Source of the DNA: JBCBWG01 sp036804185 | GTDB taxonomy: Bacteria > Pseudomonadota > Alphaproteobacteria > Rhizobiales > Hyphomicrobiaceae | Assembly: GCA_050330095.1 (NCBI GenBank) | Contig: JBHJOC010000006.1 | Location: 1 to 28,537 of the forward strand | DNA: 28,537 nt | Direction: 5' to 3' | The notes under the pieces: model-generated | Database searches by the model: none | What the model saw: only the letters and a program-made list of their open reading frames with translations | What the model was told of the DNA's origin: nothing | Program-made: the position numbers and the translations under genes | Part shown: positions 16,465-24,504 of the stretch, piece after piece | Layout of the letters: each line of letters begins with the position of its first letter | Position numbering within the stretch: position 1 is the first letter of the stretch

Positions 16465-19386
16465 ATGCTGAGAAAAAAGTCGGCAGGTTCGGCAAACAGC
16501 GCCCGCCGCGCCATCGGCGTGACCAGCGCTGCGCCGGCTGCGATTGATCGCAGGACATTTCTGCGCAACTCCGGCCTCGCAGCTGGTGGACTGGTTGCGG
16601 CCTCGACCCTGACGGCGGGGCGCGTGCAAAAGGCGGAGGCAGCAGGTGCCGGTGCGAGCGGGGCGCTCGAGACGCGCAAGACGATCTGCACCCACTGCTC
16701 CGTCGGCTGCACGGTGATCGCCGAAGTCTCCAACGGCACGTGGGTCGGCCAAGAGCCAGGCTGGGACAGCCCATTCAATCTGGGGGCCCACTGCGCGAAG
16801 GGTGCTGCTGTTCGTGAGCATGCCCACGGTGAACGCCGCCTCAAATATCCGATGAAGCTCGTTGGCGGGAAGTGGGAGCGCATTTCCTGGGAACAAGCGA
16901 TCACCGAGGTCGGCGACAAGATGCTGCAGATCCGTCAGGAATCGGGTCCTGACTCGGTTTATTGGCTCGGGTCTGCCAAGCACAACAACGAACAGGCCTA
17001 CCTGTTCCGAAAGTTCGCGGCATTCTGGGGCACGAACAACGTCGACCATCAGGCGCGGATCTGTCACTCCACGACCGTCGCAGGTGTTGCCAACACCTGG
17101 GGCTACGGTGCGATGACGAACTCGTACAACGACATCCTGAAGTCGAAGGCGATTTTCCTGATTGGCGGCAACCCCGCCGAAGCACATCCGGTTTCGCTGC
17201 AGCACATCTTGAAGTGCAAAGAGCAGAATAACGCGCCGTTGATCGTCTGCGACCCTCGTTTCACGCGGACCGCAGCGCACGCATCTGAATACGTACGCTT
17301 CCGCTCGGGCACTGACGTCGCGCTTGTGTGGGGCATTCTCTACCACATCTTCGAGAACGGCTGGGAGGACAAGCAGTTCATTCAGCAGCGCGTCTGGGGC
17401 ATGGAACATGTCCGTGCCGAGGTCGCGAAGTGGACGCCCGAGGAGGTCGAGCACGTAACGGGCGTTCCTGGTTCTCAATTGCGGCGGGTCGCGCGAACCC
17501 TGGCAACCCACAAGCCCGGAACCGTGATCTGGTGCATGGGTGGCACCCAGCACACGACGGGCAACAACAACACGCGCGCCTACTGCATCCTGCAGCTCGC
17601 GCTCGGCAACATGGGCGTTGACGGCGGCGGCACGAACATCTTCCGCGGCCACGACAACGTGCAGGGTGCAACCGACTTCGGCGTCACGGTCGAGAGCCTG
17701 CCGGGCTACTATGGCCTTGCAGAAGGGTCTTGGAAGCACTGGGCGAAGGTTTGGGGCGTCAGCTACGATAGCCTGCTTGCGCGGTTCCATGACCAGAAGA
17801 TCATGCAGACCGCGGGGATCCCGGTCTCGCGTTGGATCGACGGTGTGCTCGAGGATAAGGCCAACCTCGACCAGCCCGACAACGTCCGCGCAATGGTGTT
17901 CTGGGGGCACGCGCCCAACTCGCAGACGCGCGGCCCCGACATGAAGAAGGCGATGGAGAAGCTCGATCTTCTCGTCGTGATCGACCCGTTCCCGACGGTC
18001 ACCGCGGTGATGCACGATCGCACCGACGGCGCCTACCTTCTGCCTGCGACGACACAGTTCGAGACCGTCGGTTCCGTGACGGCGTCGAACCGGTCGCTGC
18101 AATGGCGCGAAAAGGTCATGAACCCGCTGTTCGACTCGAAGGTCGACCACGAGATCATGTATCTGTTCGCGAAGAAGTTCGGCTTCGCCGAGGACATGTT
18201 CAAGAACGTCAAGGTCGAAGGCACGGAACCGGTGATCGAGGACGTGACGCGGGAGTTCAACCGCGGCATGTGGACGATCGGCTACACGGGGCAGTCGCCC
18301 GAGCGGATCAAGCTGCACATGGCGCATCAGCACACCTTTGACACGGTGACGTTGCGCGCCAACGGCGGCCCGGCGGACGGTGATTACTACGGCCTGCCCT
18401 GGCCATGCTGGGGAACGCCCGATATGGAGCTGCCGAACGGCAAGAAGGGCCACCCCGGAACCGCAAACCTCTACAGTACGTCGCTGCCGGTGGCGGAAGG
18501 CGGGCTCTGCTTCCGCGCGAACTTCGGGGTGACCGCGCCAGAGAAATGGGCAACCGGTGATGCAGCCCGTGACAATCTGCTGGCGACGGGAAGCTATCCG
18601 GTCGGCTCAGAAATCACGGATGGCTATCCCGAATTCACGATGGCGATGCTCGTCAAGCTCGGGTGGGACAAAGACCTCACGGACGCGGAGCGGGCTGCGA
18701 TCGAGGCCTCGGGGGGTGAGAAATCCAACTGGAAGATCGACCTCTCGGGTGGCATCCAGCGGGTTGCGATCAAGCACGGTTGTGCCCCGTTCGGAAACGC
18801 CAAGGCGCGGTGCGTCGTCTGGAACTTCCCCGACGCCGTTCCGCTCCACCGCGAGCCGCTCTATACGCCGCGGCGCGATCTCGTCGAGAAGTACGCGACC
18901 TGGAACGACCGCAAGCTCAACCGCCTGCCGGTGCTCTACGAAACCATCCAGAAGCGCGACGTCTCGGCCGAATATCCGATCATTCTCACGTCGGGCCGGC
19001 TCGTCGAATACGAAGGTGGGGGCGACGAGACGCGGTCGAACCGCTGGCTCGCCGAACTCCAGCAAACAATGTTCGTCGAGGTCAATCCATTCGACGCCAA
19101 CAATCTTGGCATCAAGGATGGCGAGAGCGTTTGGGTCGAAGGGCCAGAGAAGGGCAAGGTTCGGGTAATGGCCATGCTGACCGAGCGGGTTGGCCGTGGG
19201 GTGGCGTTCATGCCGTTCCATTTCGGCGGCCACTTCCAGGGCAAGGACCTGCGCGAGAAGTACCCGACGGGAGCCGACCCGTTCGTGCTCGGCGAAGCAA
19301 CCAACACTGCGCAGACCTACGGCTACGATAGCGTCACGCAGATGCAGGAAACCAAGACGACGCTCTGCAAGATCTGGAGGGCCTGA
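16465..19386 (+). CDS. fdhA: Formate dehydrogenase catalytic alpha subunit (Mo/W-bis-MGD, Cys type)
   Basis: Oxidises formate to CO2 in the periplasm and passes electrons to FdhB. The 973-aa protein opens with a Tat leader (DRRTFLRNSGLAAGGLVAAS, about 28-47). The N-terminal [4Fe-4S] ligands are C75, C78, C82 and C110, followed by K112. The metal ligand is C200 in HQARICHST, where E. coli FdnG has selenocysteine in QARVUHG. H201 follows it, as in FdnG. The MoCo domains and the C-terminal MopB domain (ILTSGRLVEYEGGGDETRSN, FMPFHFGG, ATNTAQTYGYD) are complete. The start has AGGAG upstream. The fdhB start lies 3 nt after the stop. It resembles Methylorubrum FDH3-type enzymes by layout. Mo versus W cannot be told from sequence. 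Confidence 0.97.
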   Translation: MLRKKSAGSANSARRAIGVTSAAPAAIDRRTFLRNSGLAAGGLVAASTLTAGRVQKAEAAGAGASGALETRKTICTHCSVGCTVIAEVSNGTWVGQEPGWDSPFNLGAHCAKGAAVREHAHGERRLKYPMKLVGGKWERISWEQAITEVGDKMLQIRQESGPDSVYWLGSAKHNNEQAYLFRKFAAFWGTNNVDHQARICHSTTVAGVANTWGYGAMTNSYNDILKSKAIFLIGGNPAEAHPVSLQHILKCKEQNNAPLIVCDPRFTRTAAHASEYVRFRSGTDVALVWGILYHIFENGWEDKQFIQQRVWGMEHVRAEVAKWTPEEVEHVTGVPGSQLRRVARTLATHKPGTVIWCMGGTQHTTGNNNTRAYCILQLALGNMGVDGGGTNIFRGHDNVQGATDFGVTVESLPGYYGLAEGSWKHWAKVWGVSYDSLLARFHDQKIMQTAGIPVSRWIDGVLEDKANLDQPDNVRAMVFWGHAPNSQTRGPDMKKAMEKLDLLVVIDPFPTVTAVMHDRTDGAYLLPATTQFETVGSVTASNRSLQWREKVMNPLFDSKVDHEIMYLFAKKFGFAEDMFKNVKVEGTEPVIEDVTREFNRGMWTIGYTGQSPERIKLHMAHQHTFDTVTLRANGGPADGDYYGLPWPCWGTPDMELPNGKKGHPGTANLYSTSLPVAEGGLCFRANFGVTAPEKWATGDAARDNLLATGSYPVGSEITDGYPEFTMAMLVKLGWDKDLTDAERAAIEASGGEKSNWKIDLSGGIQRVAIKHGCAPFGNAKARCVVWNFPDAVPLHREPLYTPRRDLVEKYATWNDRKLNRLPVLYETIQKRDVSAEYPIILTSGRLVEYEGGGDETRSNRWLAELQQTMFVEVNPFDANNLGIKDGESVWVEGPEKGKVRVMAMLTERVGRGVAFMPFHFGGHFQGKDLREKYPTGADPFVLGEATNTAQTYGYDSVTQMQETKTTLCKIWRA

Positions 19387-19389
19387 TCC

Positions 19390-19980
19390 ATGGCACGCAT
19401 GAAATTCCTGTGCGACGCCGAGCGCTGCATCGAATGCAACGCGTGCGTCACAGCCTGCAAGAACGAGCATGAGGTTCCCTGGGGCGTAAACCGTCGGCGC
19501 GTCGTGACCATCAATGATGGTCAACCCGGCGAGCGCTCGATCTCGGTCGCCTGCATGCACTGCTCCGATGCCCCATGCAAAGCCGTCTGCCCCGTCGACT
19601 GCTTCTATGAAACGGATGATGGCGTGGTCCTTCATAACAAGGATCTTTGCATCGGGTGCGGATACTGCTTCTACGCCTGCCCGTTCGGCGCACCGCAGTT
19701 CCCGCAGGCCTCGAACTTCGGCACCCGCGGCAAGATGGACAAGTGTACCTTCTGTGCGGGTGGACCGGAGGCGAATGAAACCGTTGCGTTCCAGAAATAC
19801 GGTCGCAACCGACTGGCCGAAGGCAAGCTGCCGCTCTGCGCGGAAATGTGCTCGACCAAGGCACTTCTGGCCGGCGACGGCGACGTCGTCTCTGACATCT
19901 ACCGCAAGCGCGTCGTAGCCCGAGGGTTCGGCTCGGGTGCTTGGGGGTGGGGCAAGGCCTATTCGGGCCAGGCCGGCTGA
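19390..19980 (+). CDS. fdhB: Formate dehydrogenase iron-sulfur beta subunit
   Basis: An electron-transfer subunit linking FdhA to the membrane cytochrome. The 196-aa protein has four ferredoxin-like [4Fe-4S] motifs: CIECNACVTACKNEHE near 13-28, CMHCSDAPCKAVCPVDC near 55-71, CIGCGYCFYACPFGAP near 87-102, and CTFCAGG plus CAEMCSTKALL near 118-122 and 150-160. It lacks the C-terminal transmembrane helix of E. coli FdnH (about 294 aa), so it must be held by FdhA or FdhC. It has no signal peptide and would be exported with FdhA through Tat. It starts 3 nt after fdhA, so the two are co-translated. Confidence 0.96.
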   Translation: MARMKFLCDAERCIECNACVTACKNEHEVPWGVNRRRVVTINDGQPGERSISVACMHCSDAPCKAVCPVDCFYETDDGVVLHNKDLCIGCGYCFYACPFGAPQFPQASNFGTRGKMDKCTFCAGGPEANETVAFQKYGRNRLAEGKLPLCAEMCSTKALLAGDGDVVSDIYRKRVVARGFGSGAWGWGKAYSGQAG

Positions 19981-20409
19981 CCAAAGGGCCGTTGTTGCAG
20001 GCGGCACTCAAGCGGCGGCACAGTGCAACCGTCTTGGGTTCGAGACCGGGGCCAGACCGGGTGCGGCTGGAACCGGTCTTGACGGCGGTCTGCTCCGTTT
20101 CAACGCGGCCATCGTCCGATGTGGGCGGCAGCATGTGATTGTGCGAGATGAGCACGGATTTTGTCCGGCCGAATGCGTCAGCGTCACGGGCGCCACGTGC
20201 CGCGACGGTCAGTGGTCGCCGAACCAGATGCGTCGGGAGTGTTTCAGCGGGTTCTGACTAAGATGCGGCGCTCAGGAGCCGTTGTGCGGGACGGAGAGAT
20301 GGAGGCGCGTGCTGCAGCGGTTCGTGATCTGCAAGCTCGTCATCTCCTGGGCTCTTCGCTCATGCGACCAAATTCGACCACCACCGCATTCGACCAGGGG
20401 AGAAGCTGA
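19981..20409. other. 429-nt gap between fdhB and fdhC
   Basis: No credible gene was found. Two direct AGACCGGG copies (20043-20050, 20054-20061) and one inverted copy CCGGTCT (20073-20079) occur early in the gap. The end of the gap provides GGGGAGAAG as the fdhC ribosome-binding site. A 48-codon frame (20263-20409) ends one base before fdhC but has no recognisable content. Confidence 0.55.
20054..20079 (+). terminator. Hairpin downstream of fdhB (attenuator or mRNA-end candidate)
   Basis: AGACCGG (20054-20060) pairs perfectly with CCGGTCT (20073-20079) across a 12-nt loop. An additional direct AGACCGGG unit at 20043 gives an alternative pairing partner, so two exclusive hairpins are possible. 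It lies about 75 nt after the fdhB stop. No U-tract follows. Confidence 0.35.
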
Positions 20410-21555
20410 ATGGCTTGGTTCGCGCGCGCGACGCTCACACTCGTGATGCTTGCAATCCTCGGGTTGTTCGCCACATCGGCAACACAGGCCCAGCAACAGC
20501 ACACGCCCTCCGTCCGCCCGCCCGCCGGCGTGAGCCAGGATGCAGGAACTTTGCCTGGCGGACAGGCCTCCGGAGGCGTTCCCCAGTACGACAGTGAGAT
20601 GTGGCGGCGCATCAGGCAGACCGAACGCGGCACAGTGGCTCTACAGGACCCGAACGCGGCCATTCTTGTCGATTCGTCAGGCGAGACGTGGCGACTGATC
20701 CGCAAGAACGAGTACATGACCTGGGGTGCCTATGGCTTGGCAGGTGTTGTGGCTCTGCTCGTCGTCTTTTATTTGATCCGAGGGCGCATAAAAATTTCGT
20801 CCGGTCTTGCCGGCACAACGATCCAGAGATTCACTGACGTCGAGCGCGCAACGCATTGGCTGCTCGCGATTTCGTTCATATTCCTCGCGCTGAGCGGTCT
20901 GAACCTCATCTATGGCCGCTACGTGCTCCTTCCGCTCATGGGGAAGGAGGCTTTCGCGTCCCTCACGTTAACCATGAAGTACCTGCATAACTATGTGGGC
21001 TTTGCGTTTATGGTCGGCGTGATCCTGACCCTGCTCATCTGGGTGCGTCATAATGTTCCGAGCCGCCACGACGCCGTGTGGCTGGCCCAAGGCGGCGGGT
21101 TGCTGACCGATGCCCATCCACCTGCGCGCAAGTTCAATGCCGGACAGAAGATCCTGTTCTGGCTCGTGGTGTTCTCCGGGTTCTCGCTGTCGCTTTCGGG
21201 ACTGGCCCTGCTTTTCCCGCACGAACTCCCGTTGTTTGCAAAGACGTTCGAGGCGCTCAACATCGTGGCCGTGCCGCTCGGCATGCCGTTGCCAACCGAC
21301 TTGACGGCGAACCAGGAGCAACAGCTTGCGACGCTATGGCATGGCATCCTCGCGATCGTCATGTCGATGGTTGTGATCGCACACATCTATATCGGCTCGA
21401 TCGGCATGCAGGGAGCGTTCAGCGCCATGGGCAGCGGTCAGGTCGACCTCAACTGGGCGAAGGAGCATCACAGCCTGTGGGTTGAGGAGGTCCTCGAGAA
21501 CGAGCGCTCGGAGGTCGCCCGCGCGGCTGGCGGCCGCATGCAGCCGGCTGAGTAA
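20410..21555 (+). CDS. fdhC: Formate dehydrogenase cytochrome b gamma subunit
   Basis: The membrane diheme cytochrome b (FdnI/FdoI family) that takes electrons from FdhB to quinone or another acceptor. The 381-aa protein has a Sec signal (MAWFARATLTLVMLAILGLF..ATQAQ), a periplasmic segment of about 75 residues, one helix near 105-124, then the four-helix cytochrome b561 domain. Candidate heme ligands are H149 (RATHWLL), H193 (LHNYVGF), H311 (LWHGILA) and H325 (VIAHIYIG). KEHHSLWVEE near the end is typical. The extra N-terminal signal and helix, absent in E. coli FdnI, match longer alphaproteobacterial forms. The start has GGGGAGAAG upstream. The WD40-cytochrome c gene begins 10 nt after its stop. 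Confidence 0.95.
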   Translation: MAWFARATLTLVMLAILGLFATSATQAQQQHTPSVRPPAGVSQDAGTLPGGQASGGVPQYDSEMWRRIRQTERGTVALQDPNAAILVDSSGETWRLIRKNEYMTWGAYGLAGVVALLVVFYLIRGRIKISSGLAGTTIQRFTDVERATHWLLAISFIFLALSGLNLIYGRYVLLPLMGKEAFASLTLTMKYLHNYVGFAFMVGVILTLLIWVRHNVPSRHDAVWLAQGGGLLTDAHPPARKFNAGQKILFWLVVFSGFSLSLSGLALLFPHELPLFAKTFEALNIVAVPLGMPLPTDLTANQEQQLATLWHGILAIVMSMVVIAHIYIGSIGMQGAFSAMGSGQVDLNWAKEHHSLWVEEVLENERSEVARAAGGRMQPAE

Positions 21556-21565
21556 GTCAAACGCG

Positions 21566-23092
21566 ATGCTCCGGGGCGGTCGCTGCGATGGTCTGGGCTG
21601 CGTGATCCAAACCCGGCCGGGCGCGCGTGGTTGGATCGACATCGGCACCCGTTTCGCTCTGCACGCCCTCGTCCTCTGCGCGGTGCTTGCTTGGCATGGG
21701 TCCGAACTCGTGCTCGCGCAGGCGCTGCGGTCCGCCGGCCCGCCAAAGCCACCCGCCGTGTCGTCTCAGGATGGCGCTGATCGCAGGGCAGAGTGGGCGG
21801 CGGAGGCGGCGAGTCTCTCGGGCCACGGTGGCCCGGTTCGCGCCTTGGCGATGTCGCAGGATGCCACCCAACTCGTCAGCGGTTCATTCGATTACTCTGC
21901 GATTGTCTGGCGACGCTCGGAGCGCGGCGTGTTTCGGCTTTCAGCCCGCATCGACGCGGTCGATGGCGCGATCAACGCGGTCGCGTTCGATCGTTCGAAC
22001 ATCGTGATCGCGGGCGATGACGGTGTGGCACGCATCATCGAGGCCTCGACCGGCCGCGAACTGAAAGCGCTGAGGGACCATACGTCCAAGATCGTGGCCG
22101 TCGATGTGTCTGAGGGTGCGCGTTTGCTTGCAACCGCGAGCTGGGACGGGACTGCGCGACTTTGGGACCTTGAGACCGGCACGCGCCGGGCCGTTCTCAG
22201 CGGTCACCGCGCACCTGTCACGTCGGTCGTCTTTTCGCGCGACGGCACGCTTGTCTTCACGGCTTCGAGCGATGGTGAAATCCGCATGTTCCGGGCCGCC
22301 GATGGAAGCCTGATCCGAGCGGTCCACAAGCAAGGCTTCGGCGTCAACGTGCTCACGAGGGTCAGCGACGGCGATCTCATCGCGTTCGGCGCGATCGACG
22401 GCACGGTCGGTGTCATGAGCATCGCGAGCGAAGACAAAGCCGGCGCAAACCTCAAGCTGCTCGCCAGTCACGAGAAGCCGGTCCTGGCCCTTGCAGCACG
22501 CGATGGACGCCTCGCAACTGCAGGCGCGGATGGGCTCATCCGGGTCTGGCAGATCGACGGGCTTGCACCGCTCGAAGAGTTTGAAAATCCCTACGGGCCG
22601 ATCTGGGCGCTCGCGTTCGACGAGGGCGCCGCACAGCTGTTCTATGCAGGGCTCGACGATACGATCCATCAATGGCAGGTGACACCGAGGAAGCCGTTCG
22701 AACCAGTCGAGTCGAACTTCCCAAGGCGCTTCCAGGTCGATGGCGACAGCAAGGACCCCGTCGAGCGCGGCCGCGTCCAGTTCGCCCGAAAATGCAGCGT
22801 CTGTCACACGCTTTCCCCCGACGGGCGCAACCGCGCAGGTCCGAGCCTATATGGGGTCTTTGGCCGTCGTGTTGGCACGCTGGAAGGCTACCGGTATTCG
22901 GATGCCTTGCGCACGCTCGACATTATCTGGACCGAAGTGACGGTCAGCAAGCTGTTCGAAGTAGGGCCTGACGTCCTGACCCCAGGGTCAAAAATGCCGT
23001 TGCAAGTAATGAGTGATGCAGCGCAACGGGCGGATTTGATCGCGTATATGCGGGTGTCGGGAGGGACTGGGGCGGCGTCCGGAGCGCGGTGA
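21566..23092 (+). CDS. Exported WD40 seven-bladed propeller fused to cytochrome c
   Basis: A 508-aa protein with an N-terminal hydrophobic signal (FALHALVLCAVLAWHGSEL region), then seven WD40-like repeats between about 85 and 375. Clear blades include LSGHGGPVRALA...AIVWRR, RDHTSKIVAVD...ARLWD, LSGHRAPVTSVV...IRMFR and EKPVLALA...IRVWQ; the others are weaker. The C-terminal class I cytochrome c has C410-C413-H414 (CSVCH) and the probable axial M477 (GSKMPLQ), plus GPSLYGVFGRRVGTLEGYRYS. It should be periplasmic. Its position 10 nt behind fdhC suggests it accepts electrons from formate dehydrogenase or scaffolds the complex (inference). An earlier in-frame start at 21482 lies inside fdhC and is not preferred. 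Confidence 0.93.
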   Translation: MLRGGRCDGLGCVIQTRPGARGWIDIGTRFALHALVLCAVLAWHGSELVLAQALRSAGPPKPPAVSSQDGADRRAEWAAEAASLSGHGGPVRALAMSQDATQLVSGSFDYSAIVWRRSERGVFRLSARIDAVDGAINAVAFDRSNIVIAGDDGVARIIEASTGRELKALRDHTSKIVAVDVSEGARLLATASWDGTARLWDLETGTRRAVLSGHRAPVTSVVFSRDGTLVFTASSDGEIRMFRAADGSLIRAVHKQGFGVNVLTRVSDGDLIAFGAIDGTVGVMSIASEDKAGANLKLLASHEKPVLALAARDGRLATAGADGLIRVWQIDGLAPLEEFENPYGPIWALAFDEGAAQLFYAGLDDTIHQWQVTPRKPFEPVESNFPRRFQVDGDSKDPVERGRVQFARKCSVCHTLSPDGRNRAGPSLYGVFGRRVGTLEGYRYSDALRTLDIIWTEVTVSKLFEVGPDVLTPGSKMPLQVMSDAAQRADLIAYMRVSGGTGAASGAR

Positions 23093-23231
23093 TCGTGTCT
23101 GCACCCGCAGCGCTGCTGCGGCCTGCGCCAAAGGTCCCGCATGACCGCTGGCAACGTCGAGCCCGCGGTGGTGGGGCGCGACGTCGGACGAGCCACGATA
23201 TAGGGTCGATCTGAACTTGGAGAGCAGCGGC

Positions 23232-23357
23232 ATGAAAGCCTTTGTCGTAGCCGTCATTCTCGTCATCGCGATCTCGGCAGCAGCAGCGGTTTCGATCACA
23301 TCGTTTTCGACGACGTCCAAGGAGTCGTTCACGGCGGGCGGATCGGTGCGCAACTGA
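23232..23357 (+). CDS. 41-aa single-helix membrane or exported peptide
   Basis: The frame starts MKAFVVAVILVIAISAAAAV and ends in a short Ser/Thr-rich tail (SKESFTAGGSVRN). GGAGAG lies about 8 nt before the ATG. The hydrophobic N-terminal half is one helix or an uncleaved signal; the tail would be periplasmic. Peptides of this shape (MKAF plus helix plus a polar tail ending in an S-V-R-type motif) occur in Hyphomicrobiales genomes as hypotheticals, by recollection. It lies between the cytochrome c gene and the DUF6494 gene on the same strand. No function is proposed. Confidence 0.65.
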   Translation: MKAFVVAVILVIAISAAAAVSITSFSTTSKESFTAGGSVRN

Positions 23358-23475
23358 ACGCTGGTTGGTGCGATGACGGGCTTTGGCGTCAAACACACGG
23401 CAAAAGGCGCGTGCGCCGATCAACGGCGGCAATCAAACCGATGCGAGCCGAGGGCTCGCCGTGGGAGGACGTGAA

Positions 23476-23679
23476 ATGGCCAGCAACGCGAACGAAGACA
23501 CAATCAACCTGGCGCTGAGAAAATTCCTCAAGGAAGTCGGTGTCACCTCGCAACGCGAGATCGAAAGACTTCTCCGGTCTGGAGCGGTCGACGGTTCGAC
23601 ACTCAAACTGAGAATGACGCTGACGGCTGACGGAACGGACTTGCAGCACGTCGTTCAAGGGGAAATCCCACTCGGTTGA
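23476..23679 (+). CDS. DUF6494 family small protein
   Basis: A 67-aa soluble protein. It begins with a short acidic leader, then an amphipathic helix (INLALRKFLKEVGVTSQREI), and ends in a beta-rich part: LKLRMTLTADGTDLQHVVQGE. The pattern of a helical RKFLKEVGVTSQ followed by MTL..DG..L.HVV.GEI corresponds to DUF6494, by memory. The ATG at 23476 follows GGAGG at 23464-23468. It is the first gene of a compact four-gene cassette after the formate dehydrogenase genes. Biochemical role unknown. Confidence 0.8.
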   Translation: MASNANEDTINLALRKFLKEVGVTSQREIERLLRSGAVDGSTLKLRMTLTADGTDLQHVVQGEIPLG

Positions 23680-23718
23680 ACAACCTCCGCCCCGCGTGTG
23701 CCCTGAATGCGAGCCCCC

Positions 23719-24504
23719 ATGACGGTTCCAGACCCAACCTTCCCGCCCCTGATCGAAGGCGTCGGCGTCAATGGCCCGGATCGCCCTGTTGTGGTTGCGT
23801 GCAAAGGAGCTGCCGCCGGCGACTTCGATGCCGGTACGCTCGTCTGGGCACGCAACCATGATATCGCCGAATGCGCGCTCGTGCTGGCGCCCGAAGTGGA
23901 CGGAGTGCGGGCGTGCGAGATGGCGCGGGTCTGGCAGCTGACCATCATCGAGGCGCTTGGGCTGGTGATGCCATCGCAGACAGCGGTGCAGGTCCGCTGG
24001 CCGTCAACAATTCTTTGCAACGGCGGCGACGTTGGCGCGACGTGCCTCGTTTCGCCCGAAGCCCCGGGCCACAAGGTCCCCGATTGGATTGTCGCCGGAG
24101 CAAAGATCGTCGTGCGCCGCAACCTGGGAGGTTTGGAGCCGGGCATTGTGCGCGACGAAACTGCCCTTGCGGAGGAAGACGGAGGCAACATCACCCGCTC
24201 TGACGTCATATCGACGATAGCCTCACACATGGTCGCCAACATCCACGATTGGGAGCAAGATGGCTTTCGCGGCATCGTCGAGCGCTGGCTCGGCAGGGTC
24301 GAGGGCCGTGAGACGGCAGCCGACATGTTAGTCGGCGGGGTGGCACGGCGATGCAAAGTCGTCGGGCTCGGCGACGCGTTGACCCTTCTTGCCTCAGACG
24401 ACAGCGGTCGGGCGCTTGCCATTCCCGACGTGGTGTCACTCTGGCCCGATCAGTTGCCGGTTGCCTTCGCTCGTCCGACCGGGCAGGTCGGAGGGCGCGC
24501 ATGA
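23719..24504 (+). CDS. Biotin/lipoate protein ligase-like protein, probable non-canonical (DUF4444 type)
   Basis: A 261-aa protein with the overall layout of the BPL/LplA/LipB fold plus a C-terminal DUF4444-like domain (GLGDALTLLASDDSGRALAI). The usual ligase motifs are missing. Where biotin ligases have GRGRxGR after the first strand, this reads TLVWARNHDIAECALVLAPE. Where they have KWPND, it reads R93-W-P-S-T97, followed by CNGGDVGATCLV in place of the DG..K.AGI strand. It therefore probably binds a ligand or partner without ordinary biotin or lipoate adenylation (inference). An ATG at 23707 is an alternative start. The stop overlaps the next start by four bases (ATGA). Confidence 0.85.
   Translation: MTVPDPTFPPLIEGVGVNGPDRPVVVACKGAAAGDFDAGTLVWARNHDIAECALVLAPEVDGVRACEMARVWQLTIIEALGLVMPSQTAVQVRWPSTILCNGGDVGATCLVSPEAPGHKVPDWIVAGAKIVVRRNLGGLEPGIVRDETALAEEDGGNITRSDVISTIASHMVANIHDWEQDGFRGIVERWLGRVEGRETAADMLVGGVARRCKVVGLGDALTLLASDDSGRALAIPDVVSLWPDQLPVAFARPTGQVGGRA

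Noticed and set aside
16369..18453. 694-codon open frame on the minus strand opposite fdhA
   Set aside because: It is antisense to an unambiguous molybdoenzyme gene. Long antisense frames are expected in GC-rich coding DNA, and the product is Arg/His/Val-rich without a recognisable domain.
18607..20007. 466-codon minus-strand frame opposite the fdhA end and fdhB
   Set aside because: It crosses two certain genes and has no recognisable motif; it is an antisense shadow.
20263..20409. 48-codon frame whose stop is adjacent to the fdhC start
   Set aside because: It has no convincing ribosome-binding site, signal or helix, and a residue mix typical of chance frames in GC-rich DNA. It is kept as a remark in the gap entry only.
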